From Bacteroidota bacterium (lineage in GTDB: Bacteria > Bacteroidota > Bacteroidia > Flavobacteriales > Flavobacteriaceae), in assembly GCA_023457535.1 (NCBI GenBank), contig JAEWLN010000181.1, positions 1 through 12,289 of the forward strand: a stretch of 12,289 nucleotides of DNA, in the 5' to 3' direction. Positions within the stretch are counted from its first letter, which is position 1, and each line of letters begins with the position of its first letter. This document shows positions 1-6,757 of the stretch, piece by piece. The notes below the pieces were generated by a model that saw only the letters and a program-made list of their open reading frames with translations, searched no databases and had not been told where the DNA came from. The translations under genes were made by a program, and so were the position numbers.

Positions 1-771
1 TGCCTGCTGCGTGTAGACCTCATAATCGGTCACTGCAAATGCAACAAGATAGGCGGGAATCGGGTAGGTGTGCCGGAAATGCGTGTTTTCGGTATTGTTG
101 CCGTTGTCCGTCACCGATTGCTCGAGCCCGTTGGCCACCGCGGTGTAGGCCGTTGGCGCCGTGATGTAAATGTCGATACCGTCGTCGATCTTGTCGTTCA
201 GGTCCTGCTTGCACGGCCACCAGTCGCGCGCACCGAAGGGTTCGGACAATGTCCAGAGTACGGGCGTACCGTCATGATAGGTGCAAACGAACGACCCAAA
301 GCCGCTGCCGGTGGGAAATCCGGAATAATCGACAACTACAGTGTAATCAGTGCCTGCGGTCAGTACGCCCGGAAACGTGATAATCAGTTCGCCCGATGCA
401 TTGTGCACAAAACCCACTGGCGTGCCCTGATAAGTAACGCCGGAAACCGTCATCTGGTACGGCGCCTGGCCTTTGGTCAACTCAAGCGTGATGGTGTTGG
501 TATTCTCCAATGGTGCAAAACGCGTAGTGACCCTGCCGTCAATTTCGAGCAGATAATTCTCGCCGGCGCTGACGAAATTGTCGATATCGGCCGTCAATTC
601 TATTTTGGCGTATTTGACGTCGTAGTTCCACGTATTGGGATTCTCGAGGAAGTTCATGATCCGGGCTGCCGATTTTTTCTCGGCTTCCACCATCTGCTCA
701 AATTCGAGACGGTCCGTTTGCGCCCACGCCGATACCGAAACCAGTGCCAGCAACAAGTAAAGGTTTTTCAT
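1..771 (-). CDS. M1-family zinc metallopeptidase (aminopeptidase N type), N-terminal part, cut by window edge
   Basis: The frame reads from an ATG at 771 to base 1 with no stop, giving 257 residues of a longer protein. Residues 1-17 form a signal peptide (Lys-Asn, then Leu-rich core, ending SAWA before Gln18), so the product is exported. Residues about 45-257 resemble the N-terminal beta-sandwich of M1 aminopeptidases. The best signature is FGARDWWPCKQDLNDKID at about 179-196, which corresponds to the family's 'GAR..fPC.D.p..Ka' segment, followed by a beta strand ending in TAP and then VANG. The catalytic HExxH zinc site lies beyond the left edge and cannot be checked. Known flavobacterial relatives are secreted peptidases that often carry a C-terminal type IX secretion signal; that part is also outside the window. 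The gene is divergent from serS. Its exact substrate is unknown. Family assignment is fairly firm. Confidence 0.85.
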   Translation of the reverse strand, partial: MKNLYLLLALVSVSAWAQTDRLEFEQMVEAEKKSAARIMNFLENPNTWNYDVKYAKIELTADIDNFVSAGENYLLEIDGRVTTRFAPLENTNTITLELTKGQAPYQMTVSGVTYQGTPVGFVHNASGELIITFPGVLTAGTDYTVVVDYSGFPTGSGFGSFVCTYHDGTPVLWTLSEPFGARDWWPCKQDLNDKIDDGIDIYITAPTAYTAVANGLEQSVTDNGNNTENTHFRHTYPIPAYLVAFAVTDYEVYTQQA

Positions 772-789
772 CTTTTCAATAAATTTTCG

Positions 790-816
790 CAAATCTAAAC
801 AATAACCCATTCACAA
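790..816 (-). promoter_or_regulatory. Candidate Bacteroidota-type promoter for the M1 peptidase gene
   Basis: On the minus strand, TAGATTTG (790-797) matches the Bacteroidota -7 consensus TAnnTTTG exactly. A TTG (814-816) lies 16 bases upstream of it, about one base shorter than the usual -33/-7 spacing. The box sits about 18 bases before the ATG at 771, implying a very short leader. This is a consensus match only. Confidence 0.5.
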
Positions 817-912
817 CGTGTTAATTTGAAACAAAATGCAGCGTTATCGCCAAATTTTTCGAAAGATGTTCAGGCAAGCATGGCGTTGCGCCGCATTGTT
901 GCAAAATTTGAT

Positions 913-920
913 TAAATTTG
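913..920 (+). promoter_or_regulatory. Candidate -7 element for serS
   Basis: TAAATTTG matches TAnnTTTG exactly and ends 21 bases before the serS ATG at 942. The nearest TTG triplets upstream are at 886-888 (24-base gap) and 896-898 (14-base gap), so no ideally spaced -33 element is seen. The box overlaps an upstream in-frame TTG at 918, which argues against that TTG being the translation start. Confidence 0.5.
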
Positions 921-941
921 CGCTCATTTAAACCCGGAAGT

Positions 942-2213
942 ATGTTACAGATCGCATTTATCCGCGAAAACCAGGAGCAGGTGGTCCGCGCCCTGGCCAA
1001 ACGAAACCTCGACGCACACGATTTGGTGGCTGAAGTGGTCGCCCTCGATGAGCAACGTCGTGCCGCGCAGGTCGAGCTCGACAATGTATTGGCCGAATCC
1101 AACCGGCTCTCAAAGGACATCGGCGATTTGATGCGCGCTGGCGAAAAGGCCAAAGCCGCCATTTTGAAGGAAAAAACCGTATCGCTCAAAGAACAGAGCA
1201 AACAACTCACCGACAAAGCCGAAATGCTTGCCGGCGAACTCCAGCAAAAGATGTATCTGCTTCCAAATCTTCCGGCCGATATCGTTCCGGAAGGCAAAAC
1301 ACCGGAGGATAATCTCAACGTGTTCCAATCGGGCGAGATTCCGGTATTGCACGAAAATGCCCAACCGCATTGGGAATTGGTCAAAAAGTACGACATTATC
1401 GATTTTGAGCTCGGCACCAAAATTACGGGCGCCGGATTCCCGGTATACAAAGGCAAAGGCGCACGGTTGCAACGCGCGCTGATCAGCTATTTCCTCGACA
1501 AGAATACGGAGGCCGGTTATCTCGAATTCCAGGTTCCGCACCTGGTCAACGAAGCGTCAGGTTATGGAACGGGCCAGCTTCCCGATAAAGAAGGGCAAAT
1601 GTACCACGTTGGGCTCGACGATCTCTACCTGATCCCGACGGCCGAGGTTCCGGTCACCAATTTATACCGCGACGTAATCCTGAGCGAATCTGAGCTTCCC
1701 GTCATGGCCACAGGCTACACGCCGTGTTTCCGACGCGAGGCCGGTTCCTACGGTTCGCATGTGCGTGGCCTTAACCGCCTGCACCAGTTTGACAAAGTAG
1801 AAATCGTCCGGATCGAAAAACCGGAAAATTCGTATGCGGCCCTCGATGGCATGGTCGACCACGTCAAAGGCATACTCGATGAACTCAAATTGCCGTACCG
1901 CGTGCTGCGTTTGTGCGGCGGCGACATGGGTTTTGCCTCAGCGCTCACGTATGATTTTGAAGTGTTTTCGACTGCGCAGGACAGATGGCTCGAAATTTCG
2001 TCGGTGTCCAATTTTGAAACGTTTCAGGCGAGCCGGCTCAAATTGCGCTTCCGCGATAAGGACGGCAAAAACCAACTCGCCCACACGCTCAACGGATCGT
2101 CACTGGCTTTGCCGCGCGTGCTGGCGGGCATCATTGAAAATTACCAGACGCCTGATGGCATCGTGATTCCGGAAGTGTTGCGCCGCTACACCGGTTTTGA
2201 CATCATCAATTAG
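942..2213 (+). CDS. serS: Seryl-tRNA synthetase
   Basis: This class II aminoacyl-tRNA synthetase charges tRNA-Ser (and tRNA-Sec where present) with serine in the cytosol. It has 423 residues, normal for bacterial SerRS. Residues about 1-105 form the N-terminal helical arm: a charged coiled coil that contacts the long variable arm of the tRNA. The catalytic core follows, with TAE at 233-235, class II motif 2 beginning FRRE at 263-266 and continuing through RGLNRLHQF, and motif 3 around 385-402 (GSSLALPR, with the ATP-binding arginine at 392). The frame is open further upstream to a TTG at 918, but ATG 942 was chosen because MLQIAFIRENQ is the usual flavobacterial SerRS N-terminus and because a -7 box covers the TTG. 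It is the first gene of a plus-strand run with the TPR protein, DUF4286 gene, rsmA and mgtE. Confidence 0.98.
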   Translation: MLQIAFIRENQEQVVRALAKRNLDAHDLVAEVVALDEQRRAAQVELDNVLAESNRLSKDIGDLMRAGEKAKAAILKEKTVSLKEQSKQLTDKAEMLAGELQQKMYLLPNLPADIVPEGKTPEDNLNVFQSGEIPVLHENAQPHWELVKKYDIIDFELGTKITGAGFPVYKGKGARLQRALISYFLDKNTEAGYLEFQVPHLVNEASGYGTGQLPDKEGQMYHVGLDDLYLIPTAEVPVTNLYRDVILSESELPVMATGYTPCFRREAGSYGSHVRGLNRLHQFDKVEIVRIEKPENSYAALDGMVDHVKGILDELKLPYRVLRLCGGDMGFASALTYDFEVFSTAQDRWLEISSVSNFETFQASRLKLRFRDKDGKNQLAHTLNGSSLALPRVLAGIIENYQTPDGIVIPEVLRRYTGFDIIN

Positions 2214-2249
2214 GCGTTAATCTTATCTGACCATGCACTAAATTGACGC
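2214..2249 (+). terminator. Hairpin directly after serS, possible terminator or element remnant
   Basis: GCGTTAAT (2214-2221) can pair with ATTGACGC (2242-2249) to give an 8-bp stem with one U-G wobble and a 20-base loop. It starts on the base after the serS stop. No U-tract follows, so it is not a classic intrinsic terminator. The 5' arm resembles the GGCGTT that follows the mgtE stop at 6645. Confidence 0.3.
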
Positions 2250-2258
2250 GAATTGTGT

Positions 2259-2266
2259 TACTTTAG
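2259..2266 (+). promoter_or_regulatory. Weak candidate -7 element for the TPR gene
   Basis: TACTTTAG differs from TAnnTTTG at one position and lies 18 bases before the preferred ATG at 2285. No properly spaced TTG is seen upstream: TTG at 2243-2245 is only 13 bases away. The TPR gene may be transcribed from here or by read-through from serS. Confidence 0.25.
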
Positions 2267-2284
2267 TAGGGTATGTTTTTGCCG

Positions 2285-4060
2285 ATGAAGAAATTGCTTG
2301 TGATATTGGGTTGGCTTGTCTCGGTTTGCGCATCGGCGCAGGGCGACCAGCTTGCGCAGAATTATTTTGACAAAGGCGATTTTGAAAAAGCGCGCATCAG
2401 CTACGAGGAACTCAACCGTGTACAACCCGGAAACCAGTTCTACTTCCAGCGGCTTATCGAAAGCTATCAGCAACTCCAGCAGTACGATGTGGCCGAGAAA
2501 GCGCTCACGGGCCGCATCGCGCGCTATCCGTCGGGCGGACTTCTGGTCGAGCTCGGATACAATTACCAACTCAAAAAAGACCTGGGCAAAGCGCGTAGGT
2601 ATTACGAAGATGCGCTTGACAAAATCCGCAAAAATCCGTCTGAAGTATATGCCATTGCGCCTACATTCGAACGCAAAGTGCTCATCGATTACGCATTGCA
2701 GGCTTACCAGCTGGCCGTTTCGCTGCAACCGGCGATGAATTTTAACTACCAGATGGCGTTGCTTTACGGACAATCGGGCGATATGGGCAAAATGATCGAT
2801 ATGTTTTTGACCGAATCGCAGGCCAATCCGCAAAACCTGATCATGATCCAGAACGTATTTGTACGGTTCATGACCGAAGATGCCGAGGCGACGTTTAACG
2901 AATCGCTGCGAAAGGCATTGCTGGTGCGTGCCCAAAAGAACCAGGATATTTTCTGGAACCAATACCTGAGCTGGTTTTACGTGCAGCAAAAGGAGTATGG
3001 CAAGGCATTCATTCAGGAAAAGGCAATCTATAAGCGCGATCCGGAAACGTTTTCCAATATCGTCAACCTCGCCCAACTCGCGATCGAGGAAGGCGAAACC
3101 GGGACCGCCCGCGAAATCTTCACGTTCATCCTTGAAAACACGCGCGATCTCGAACTGCAGATCCAGGCGCATTATTACCTGACGCAAATGCGTATCGACG
3201 GCGCGCAGGCCAAGGATTATCCGGCGATCGAGTCGGACCTTGCGCTGCTGCTCAAACAATACGGCATCAGTCCGTATTCGCTGCAACTGCAAATCCTCAA
3301 TGCCCACTTTGTAACGTTCTACCTCAATAAGCCCGATGTGGCAAAGACACTTCTGAAAACCGCGCTCGGTTTGCCTTTGTCGAAATACCAGCAAGCCGAC
3401 GTCAAAATGGAACTTGCCGATATTTTGCTGTATGAGGAAAAATTCAACCAGGCGCTGATCTATTATTCGCAAATCGAAGAAGACCTTAAAAACGATGTCG
3501 TTGGGCACGAAGCCAGCCTTAAATCTGCACGGACCAGTTATTTTAAAGCCGACTTTGATTGGGCGCAAAAACAGTTCAAAGCGCTCAAATCGGCTTCGAC
3601 GCAACTCATCGCCAACGATGCGCTCGAGTATTTTTTGCTGCTCAACGACAACACCGTGGCCGATTCGACCCAAACGGCGCTCAAGCGTTTTGCACGCGCC
3701 GATTATTTGCTTTACCAGAACAAAAACAAGGACGCGCTCGCGCAGTTCCAGTCGATCTTAAAGGATTTCAAAGGACAGGAAATTGAAGCCGTGACATTGC
3801 TTCGTGTGGGGAAAACCTATGAAAAACTAGGCGATACCAATGCGGCGCTCGCGCAATACCAAATGCTGATCGACAAACATGCCGATTGCATCTACATCGA
3901 CGAAGCACTCTATTTTTCAGCCGAAATTTATAACAAAAGCAACCAGCCCGAAAAAGCCAAACCGCACTATGAGAAGATTTTGTTCAACCATCAGGACAGT
4001 ATTTATTTTGTGGACGCGCGAAAGAAATTCAGGCAGCTCAGAGGAGACAATAATCTTTGA
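2285..4060 (+). CDS. Exported tetratricopeptide-repeat protein
   Basis: The protein has 591 residues and an N-terminal signal peptide (MKKLLVILGWLVSV core, likely cleaved after CASA before Gln19), so it should act in the periplasm or envelope. Almost the whole mature part is made of helical TPR-like repeats. Clear examples are near the N-terminus (NYFDKGDFEKARISYEEL), near residue 97 (LGKARRYYEDAL), and at the C-terminus (KTYEKLGDTNAALAQYQ, and NQPEKAKPHYEKIL). The last part resembles the CpoB/YbgF-like TPR style. No catalytic motif is seen, so a scaffolding or protein-protein role is inferred and no partner is known. An in-frame ATG four codons upstream (2273) was not chosen because the typical signal peptide begins at MKKLL. 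The gene lies 71 bases after serS on the same strand. Close flavobacterial homologues are normally annotated only as TPR proteins. Confidence 0.88.
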   Translation: MKKLLVILGWLVSVCASAQGDQLAQNYFDKGDFEKARISYEELNRVQPGNQFYFQRLIESYQQLQQYDVAEKALTGRIARYPSGGLLVELGYNYQLKKDLGKARRYYEDALDKIRKNPSEVYAIAPTFERKVLIDYALQAYQLAVSLQPAMNFNYQMALLYGQSGDMGKMIDMFLTESQANPQNLIMIQNVFVRFMTEDAEATFNESLRKALLVRAQKNQDIFWNQYLSWFYVQQKEYGKAFIQEKAIYKRDPETFSNIVNLAQLAIEEGETGTAREIFTFILENTRDLELQIQAHYYLTQMRIDGAQAKDYPAIESDLALLLKQYGISPYSLQLQILNAHFVTFYLNKPDVAKTLLKTALGLPLSKYQQADVKMELADILLYEEKFNQALIYYSQIEEDLKNDVVGHEASLKSARTSYFKADFDWAQKQFKALKSASTQLIANDALEYFLLLNDNTVADSTQTALKRFARADYLLYQNKNKDALAQFQSILKDFKGQEIEAVTLLRVGKTYEKLGDTNAALAQYQMLIDKHADCIYIDEALYFSAEIYNKSNQPEKAKPHYEKILFNHQDSIYFVDARKKFRQLRGDNNL

Positions 4061-4079
4061 GGAGGTTGTAAATTAAAAA

Positions 4080-4117
4080 TTCCAAAATCCAAAGCGTTCG
4101 ACATTTGACATTCGACA
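4080..4117 (+). repeat. Short heptamer tandem repeats upstream of the DUF4286 gene
   Basis: Three perfect-length tandem copies of the heptamer TTYGACA occupy 4097-4117 (TTCGACA, TTTGACA, TTCGACA). Just upstream, 4080-4093 holds a second, imperfect pair (TTCCAAA, then ATCCAAA). Both have a 7-base period. The stretch lies in the 67-base gap between the TPR gene and the DUF4286 gene. Function is unknown; it may be slippage-generated filler. Confidence 0.5.
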
Positions 4118-4127
4118 ATCCGATTTT

Positions 4128-4439
4128 ATGATCATCTACAACGTTACCATCAACATACAAGAAGAAATCCACGACCAATGGCTGTTGTGGATGAACAATG
4201 AGCACATCCCTGAGGTCATGGCCACGGGCAAATTCCTGTCGGCGCGGCTTGTGCGCGTACACGTGGACCAACCGATGGACACCATCGCCTTTGCGGCGCA
4301 ATACGTCTGCAAAGACCAGCAAACACTCGAGCGCTATTACAATGAAAACGCCCCGGAAATGCGTCGCAAGGGATTGGAATTATGGGGCGAAAAAGCTTTG
4401 TATTTCCGGACCGAACTCGAAGTGCTGTCAGAATTTTAA
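4128..4439 (+). CDS. DUF4286-family small protein
   Basis: This 103-residue protein opens with MIIYNVTINIQEEIHDQW and contains WMNNEHIPEVMATGKF near residues 21-36, followed by a beta strand with RLVRVHVD and a C-terminal strand. The pattern is that of DUF4286, a small ferredoxin-like alpha/beta-barrel family common in Bacteroidota and often found next to rsmA. There is no signal peptide or membrane segment, so it is probably cytosolic. Its function is not known. The fold resembles dimeric antibiotic-biosynthesis-monooxygenase-like or EthD-like barrels, but I see no basis for an enzymatic call. It lies 84 bases before rsmA on the same strand, and that gap shows no clear promoter. Confidence 0.85.
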   Translation: MIIYNVTINIQEEIHDQWLLWMNNEHIPEVMATGKFLSARLVRVHVDQPMDTIAFAAQYVCKDQQTLERYYNENAPEMRRKGLELWGEKALYFRTELEVLSEF

Positions 4440-4523
4440 ACCAGAAAGCCAGATTTTTAAATCGTCGGATCGCTGCAAAAAGCATCCGGAAATCCCGAAT
4501 CTGACCTCCGAAGATCTAAAAAA

Positions 4524-5303
4524 ATGGACAAAGTAAAAGCCAAAAAACACCTCGGGCAACACTTCCTTAAAGATGAAAGTGTCGCGCGCAACATCGCCGA
4601 TACGCTGAGCCTAGAAGGATATGAGCACGTGCTGGAAATCGGGCCGGGCATGGGCGTTTTGACCAAATACCTGCTCGAAAAACCCGTCAATGTGCACGTG
4701 ATCGAAATCGACAAAGAATCGGTCGATTACCTCAATGGGCATTATCCCAAACTGCACGGGCACATCATTTCGCAGGATTTTCTCAAATACGACATCAACA
4801 AGGTTTTTGAAGGCAGGCCGTTTGCGATCATCGGCAATTTTCCGTACAACATCTCGTCGCAAATCGTCTTCCGGGCGCTTGAATTGCGCGCCCAGATTCC
4901 GGAGTTTTCCGGAATGTTCCAAAAGGAAGTTGCTGAGCGCATCTGCGAAAAACAAGGTTCCAAGACGTACGGTATCCTTTCTGTACTCGTGCAGGCATTT
5001 TATGATGCGGAGTATTTGTTTACCGTCAGCGAGGAGGTTTTCAATCCGCCGCCAAAAGTCAAATCGGGCGTGTTGCGTTTGCGCAGAAAGCCAAACTTTG
5101 CGCTCGCCTGCAATGAAAAACTCTTTTTTACGATTGTCAAAACGGCGTTCGGGCAGCGGCGCAAAACCATCCGAAACAGCTTAAAAACACTAAATTTGTC
5201 CGATAATTTGCGCGAAGACACTATCTTTGACAAGCGCCCCGAACAGCTTTCAGTAGCCCAGTTCATAGCGCTCACGCAAAAAGTAGAAGCCGATGGAATT
5301 TAA
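4524..5303 (+). CDS. rsmA: 16S rRNA dimethyladenosine transferase RsmA (KsgA)
   Basis: RsmA uses S-adenosylmethionine to dimethylate two adjacent adenines in the 3'-terminal hairpin of 16S rRNA (A1518 and A1519 in E. coli numbering) late in 30S subunit assembly. Loss of the enzyme gives kasugamycin resistance in bacteria studied. The 259-residue length is normal. Visible motifs are the N-terminal KKHLGQHFL (8-15), SAM motif I EIGPGMG (38-44), acidic EID at 61-63 for the ribose hydroxyls, the catalytic NFPYNISS (105-112; NLPYNISS in many other bacteria), and the C-terminal helical domain with [15 protein letters not shown] 4524 is the natural start, preceded by an A-run and no Shine-Dalgarno sequence. 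The 3' end overlaps the mgtE start by 11 bases, so the two genes are probably co-transcribed and translationally coupled. Confidence 0.98.
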   Translation: MDKVKAKKHLGQHFLKDESVARNIADTLSLEGYEHVLEIGPGMGVLTKYLLEKPVNVHVIEIDKESVDYLNGHYPKLHGHIISQDFLKYDINKVFEGRPFAIIGNFPYNISSQIVFRALELRAQIPEFSGMFQKEVAERICEKQGSKTYGILSVLVQAFYDAEYLFTVSEEVFNPPPKVKSGVLRLRRKPNFALACNEKLFFTIVKTAFGQRRKTIRNSLKTLNLSDNLREDTIFDKRPEQLSVAQFIALTQKVEADGI

Positions 5304-6645
5304 AATCAGCAAGGAACTCATCAGCGAGATCGAAACGTTGATCCAGGCCAGAAACGACAGGGAACTGAACGTCTTGCTGGCCGATATCCACCATGCTGAC
5401 ATCGCAGAAATCCTCGACGAACTCGATTTTGACGAAGCGACCTACATATTTAAAATCCTCGACAGCGACAAAACGGCCGAAATCCTGCTCGAACTCGAGG
5501 ACGACATCCGCGAGAACATTCTCAAACGCCTCTCGCCAAAGGAAATCGCAGAAGAGCTCGACGAACTCGAAACCAATGACGCGGCAGACATCATCGCCGA
5601 ACTTTCCAAAGACAAAAAAGAAGAAGTCATCTCCGAGCTTCAGGACGTCGAACACGCAAAAGACATTGTCGATTTGTTGCGCTACGACGAAAATACCGCC
5701 GGAGGCCTCATGCACAAAGAGCTCGTCAAAGTCAATGAGAACTGGAACGTGCTCACGTGCGTCAAGGAAATGCGCATCCAGGCAGAAAACGTCTCGCGCG
5801 TCCACTCGATTTACGTCGTCGACGATGAAGACCGGCTCAAAGGACGGCTTTCGCTCAAAGATTTGCTTACCACATCGACCAAAACCCCGATCGGTCAAGT
5901 CTATATATCCAAACTCAATTCCGTCAAGGCCGACACACCCGATGTGGAAGTGGCGCGCATCATGCAAAAATACGATCTCGAGGCCATTCCGGTCGTCGAC
6001 GAACTCGGGCGGCTCGTGGGGCGCATCACGATCGACGACATCGTAGACGTCATCAAGGACGAGGCCGACAAAGATTACCAACTCGCGGCCGGTATCTCGC
6101 AGGACGTCGAGGCCGATGACAGCATTATCCAGCTTACCAAGGCGCGTTTGCCGTGGCTCGTTCTGGCGCTGCTCGGCGGATTCATCTCGGTGCGCGTACT
6201 CGGATTGTTTGAGGGCGCGATGGCCGAGCACGGCAATTTGTTCTTTTTCACGCCACTCATTGCGGCGATGGCCGGGAACGTGGGCGTACAATCCTCGGCC
6301 ATTATCGTCCAGGGTCTGGCCAACGACACCCTGAGCGATTCGCTGCTGAACCGGCTCATCAAAGAAATCTCGCTCAGTTTGCTCAACGGCGTAATCCTCG
6401 CGGCCATTTTGTTTGCGGGCAGCCACATCTTGCTCAACGTCGACTACATGATCGGCATTATTGTGACCGTCGCGCTGATTTCGGTGATCGTGATTGCGTC
6501 GCTGATTGGAACATTTGTGCCGCTGCTGCTCAATAAATTCGGCATCGACCCCGCGCTGGCTACCGGCCCGTTCATCACGACGAGCAATGATATTTGCGGC
6601 ATTTTGATCTATTTTTCCATCGCGCGCTGGATTCTTAATTTTTAG
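5293..6645 (+). CDS. mgtE: MgtE-type magnesium transporter (SLC41-like)
   Basis: MgtE is a homodimeric inner-membrane Mg2+ channel gated by cytosolic Mg2+. The 450-residue protein shows the full family layout: an acidic helical N domain (about 1-130, rich in ELD and [10 protein letters not shown] repeats), TAGGLM at 135-140 leading into CBS domain 1 (about 137-199), CBS domain 2 (about 200-260), a connecting helix, and a transmembrane domain from about 283 to the end with five hydrophobic segments. The pore-region signatures [16 protein letters not shown] (321-336) and [13 protein letters not shown] (424-436) are intact. D433 corresponds to the conserved Mg2+-coordinating aspartate of family members. 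Its start lies inside rsmA, so there is no leader for a Mg2+-sensing riboswitch. Control is expected mainly at the protein level. A structured element follows its stop directly. Confidence 0.97.
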   Translation: MEFKISKELISEIETLIQARNDRELNVLLADIHHADIAEILDELDFDEATYIFKILDSDKTAEILLELEDDIRENILKRLSPKEIAEELDELETNDAADIIAELSKDKKEEVISELQDVEHAKDIVDLLRYDENTAGGLMHKELVKVNENWNVLTCVKEMRIQAENVSRVHSIYVVDDEDRLKGRLSLKDLLTTSTKTPIGQVYISKLNSVKADTPDVEVARIMQKYDLEAIPVVDELGRLVGRITIDDIVDVIKDEADKDYQLAAGISQDVEADDSIIQLTKARLPWLVLALLGGFISVRVLGLFEGAMAEHGNLFFFTPLIAAMAGNVGVQSSAIIVQGLANDTLSDSLLNRLIKEISLSLLNGVILAAILFAGSHILLNVDYMIGIIVTVALISVIVIASLIGTFVPLLLNKFGIDPALATGPFITTSNDICGILIYFSIARWILNF

Positions 6646-6733
6646 GGCGTTGCCTGCGGCCGGGCTTTCGCGCTCGCTTTTTGCCTTGCCCCGGCAAAAG
6701 AGCTCAAACAACCGCTCAATCCCTAACGCAACG
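6646..6733 (+). repeat. Structured intergenic element after mgtE (strand uncertain)
   Basis: The 112-base gap contains nested complementarity. The core is a perfect 7-bp stem, TTTTGCC (679-685) with GGCAAAA (693-699), and a 7-base loop. It is extended by GCTC (672-675) with GAGC (700-703) around a three-base bulge. The outer arms GCGTT (647-651) and AACGC (725-729) can pair, and GGG (662-664) with CCC (721-723). (Positions are given without the leading 6.) It starts immediately after the mgtE TAG. No U-tract follows, so it is not a standard intrinsic terminator. It resembles short structured intergenic sequences I associate with Bacteroidota genomes, but that recollection is unverified. It could act in 3'-end formation or be a repeat family member. 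Confidence 0.55.
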
Positions 6734-6757
6734 GTTTCCTATTGTAAATTCAAAGTT

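Noticed and set aside
70..798. Plus-strand open frame of 242 codons opposite the M1 peptidase
   Set aside because: The minus strand encodes a clear signal peptide and M1 N-terminal domain across the same bases, and the plus-strand product shows no recognisable features.
918..941. Upstream in-frame TTG as the serS start
   Set aside because: It overlaps the TAAATTTG promoter box and would add eight residues before the conserved MLQIAFIRENQ N-terminus.
2258..3673. Long minus-strand open frame (471 codons) opposite the TPR gene
   Set aside because: It lies antisense to a well-supported secreted TPR protein. Its translation is rich in Phe, Arg, Ile and Val with no recognisable domain, as expected from reading high-GC3 codons backwards.
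4059..4066. GAGGAGGT, a perfect Shine-Dalgarno-like sequence at the TPR gene stop
   Set aside because: No start codon at suitable distance opens a meaningful frame, and the DUF4286 ATG is 61 bases downstream. Bacteroidota make little use of such sites. Probably chance.
5272..6711. Long minus-strand open frame (479 codons) opposite mgtE
   Set aside because: mgtE has complete family motifs on the plus strand. The antisense product is low-complexity, rich in Asp, Val, Phe and Arg, with no domain.
6646..6757. Mg2+-sensing riboswitch near mgtE
   Set aside because: The structured region is downstream of mgtE rather than in its leader, and the mgtE start is inside rsmA, so no leader exists.
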